From: Candidatus Stahliibacteriota bacterium
GTDB taxonomy: Bacteria > Hydrothermota > Tepidihabitantia > SM23-42
Reading direction: 5' to 3'
NCBI GenBank assembly: GCA_030613445.1
Contig: JAUWLY010000196.1
Location: 1-5,831 of the forward strand
DNA: 5,831 nucleotides
In this document: piece by piece, positions 5,238 to 5,831 of the stretch
How the letters are laid out: every line of letters starts with the position of its first letter
Position numbering within the stretch: the first letter of the stretch is position 1
Program-made: the position numbers and the translations under genes
The notes under the pieces: model-generated
The model's input: the letters and a program-made list of their open reading frames with translations, nothing else
Told to the model about the DNA's origin: nothing
Database searches by the model: none

Positions 5238-5831
5238 CTCTCCCATAAACACAAACGCGCCCCAGAATAATGGGTTAGCGTTGCCGTATCTTGTCCTGAC
5301 AGTCTTAAGTTGTTTAAGAGCCGCCTGACGCAGCGCCTGGCATCGGTCCATTTTGCCTGACAGGATATTTTTGTAAAACTCCACCATCAGCTCTTTTGTT
5401 TCCTGGTCCGGCACCTGCCACATGCTCATCACCAGACTACGGGTTCCTGCCTGGGTAAATGCTCGACGCAGTCCATAAACTCCTTCACCGGCCTTTACTT
5501 CGCCAAGTCCGGTATCGCAGGCAGACAGCACAACCATGTCAGTCCCCCGGAGCTTTAAACTAAGGATTTTTTCAGCCGTCACAATCCCGTCGCTTCTTTC
5601 AGTACCTCCGAATCTTAGAGCATTATTTGCACCGGCAAGTGCTATGCCCGAACGCAGCAACGGGTTCTCGATTTTAACATTTCTGCCCACCTGTTTTGCA
5701 GCCAATGGCAAAACATGTATCCCTCTTACCCTTTCATCCACAAGAGCGCTTAAATCTAAATCGTTCAGAAAAAAGCCATGTGGGGCCAGGTGCAGGATGG
5801 TCGGGGTGCCTGTCCGCCATAGCACTTCTTC
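5232..5831 (-). CDS. CHAT-domain cysteine peptidase, C-terminal part (runs off right edge)
   Basis: The frame is open from the right edge to TAA at 5232-5234 and shows 199 residues. It is the C-terminal half of a CHAT domain, the caspase-like peptidase fold usually found behind TPR repeats. The catalytic histidine lies in LHLAPHGFF (codon 5778-5780) and the catalytic cysteine in VVLSACDTGLG (codon 5517-5519). Other family signatures are GIALAGANNAL, DGIVTAEKILSL, GEGVYGLRRAFTQAGTRSLVMSMWQVPD, and the final NPLFWGAFVFMGEP. The motif before the histidine is usually LHLATHG; here the threonine is a proline. A GTG at 5823-5825 is an internal valine, not a start: the frame continues upstream as Glu-Glu. 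The N-terminal part, probably TPR repeats, lies outside the window. By inference it is an intracellular protease activated by a partner or ligand; no partner can be named from this window. Confidence 0.93.
   Translation of the reverse strand, partial: EEVLWRTGTPTILHLAPHGFFLNDLDLSALVDERVRGIHVLPLAAKQVGRNVKIENPLLRSGIALAGANNALRFGGTERSDGIVTAEKILSLKLRGTDMVVLSACDTGLGEVKAGEGVYGLRRAFTQAGTRSLVMSMWQVPDQETKELMVEFYKNILSGKMDRCQALRQAALKQLKTVRTRYGNANPLFWGAFVFMGEP

Overview
The window looks like a gene-sparse accessory stretch of a Gram-negative, probably environmental bacterium. A Desulfobacterota-like (deltaproteobacterial) host is my best guess. It rests on the mix of a CHAT peptidase, a secreted DUF2341 protein with a C-terminal IDIKPG-type domain, and a secreted protein resembling subtilisin prodomains. 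No marker gene fixes the taxonomy. All three real genes lie on the minus strand and are separated by long AT-rich spacers.

Layout in transcription order, right to left. (1) 5232-5831 is the 3' part of a CHAT-domain cysteine peptidase gene that runs off the right edge. (2) 4566-5237 is a diverged intergenic repeat unit (copy B) that begins at the CHAT stop codon. (3) 4255-4565 is AT-rich spacer. (4) 3618-4254 is the internally deleted remnant of an insertion sequence. It keeps a transposase N-terminus and C-terminus but no catalytic core, and has a perfect 13-bp inverted repeat that would bury the transposase ribosome-binding site. (5) 1378-3585 encodes a 735-residue exported protein: signal peptide, DUF2341, a five-bladed-propeller-like region with four S-x-D-x-x-x-W repeats, a jelly-roll-like region and a C-terminal calcium-loop-like domain. 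A strong intrinsic terminator follows at 1321-1353. (6) 750-1135 is copy A of the intergenic repeat unit. (7) 1-533 is the 5' part of another exported protein, running off the left edge, whose visible part resembles the N-terminus and prodomain of S8 (subtilisin-like) serine peptidases.

The most interesting feature is the intergenic unit present twice. Its two ends are conserved: a 12-bp hairpin block and a 95-bp block with 85 matches, including 38 identical bases in a row. The middle has diverged and differs by several hundred bases. The hairpin stem carries one compensatory pair change between copies, which hints that the structure is maintained. In both places the unit sits between two minus-strand genes. 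It could be a dispersed repeat or MITE-like element, a structured non-coding element, or the scar of a segmental duplication. The window alone cannot decide.

No pathway links the genes with certainty. Two are exported and one is a likely cytoplasmic protease. The intact terminator after 1378 and the long spacers suggest they are separate transcription units rather than one operon. No RNA genes or CRISPR arrays were seen.
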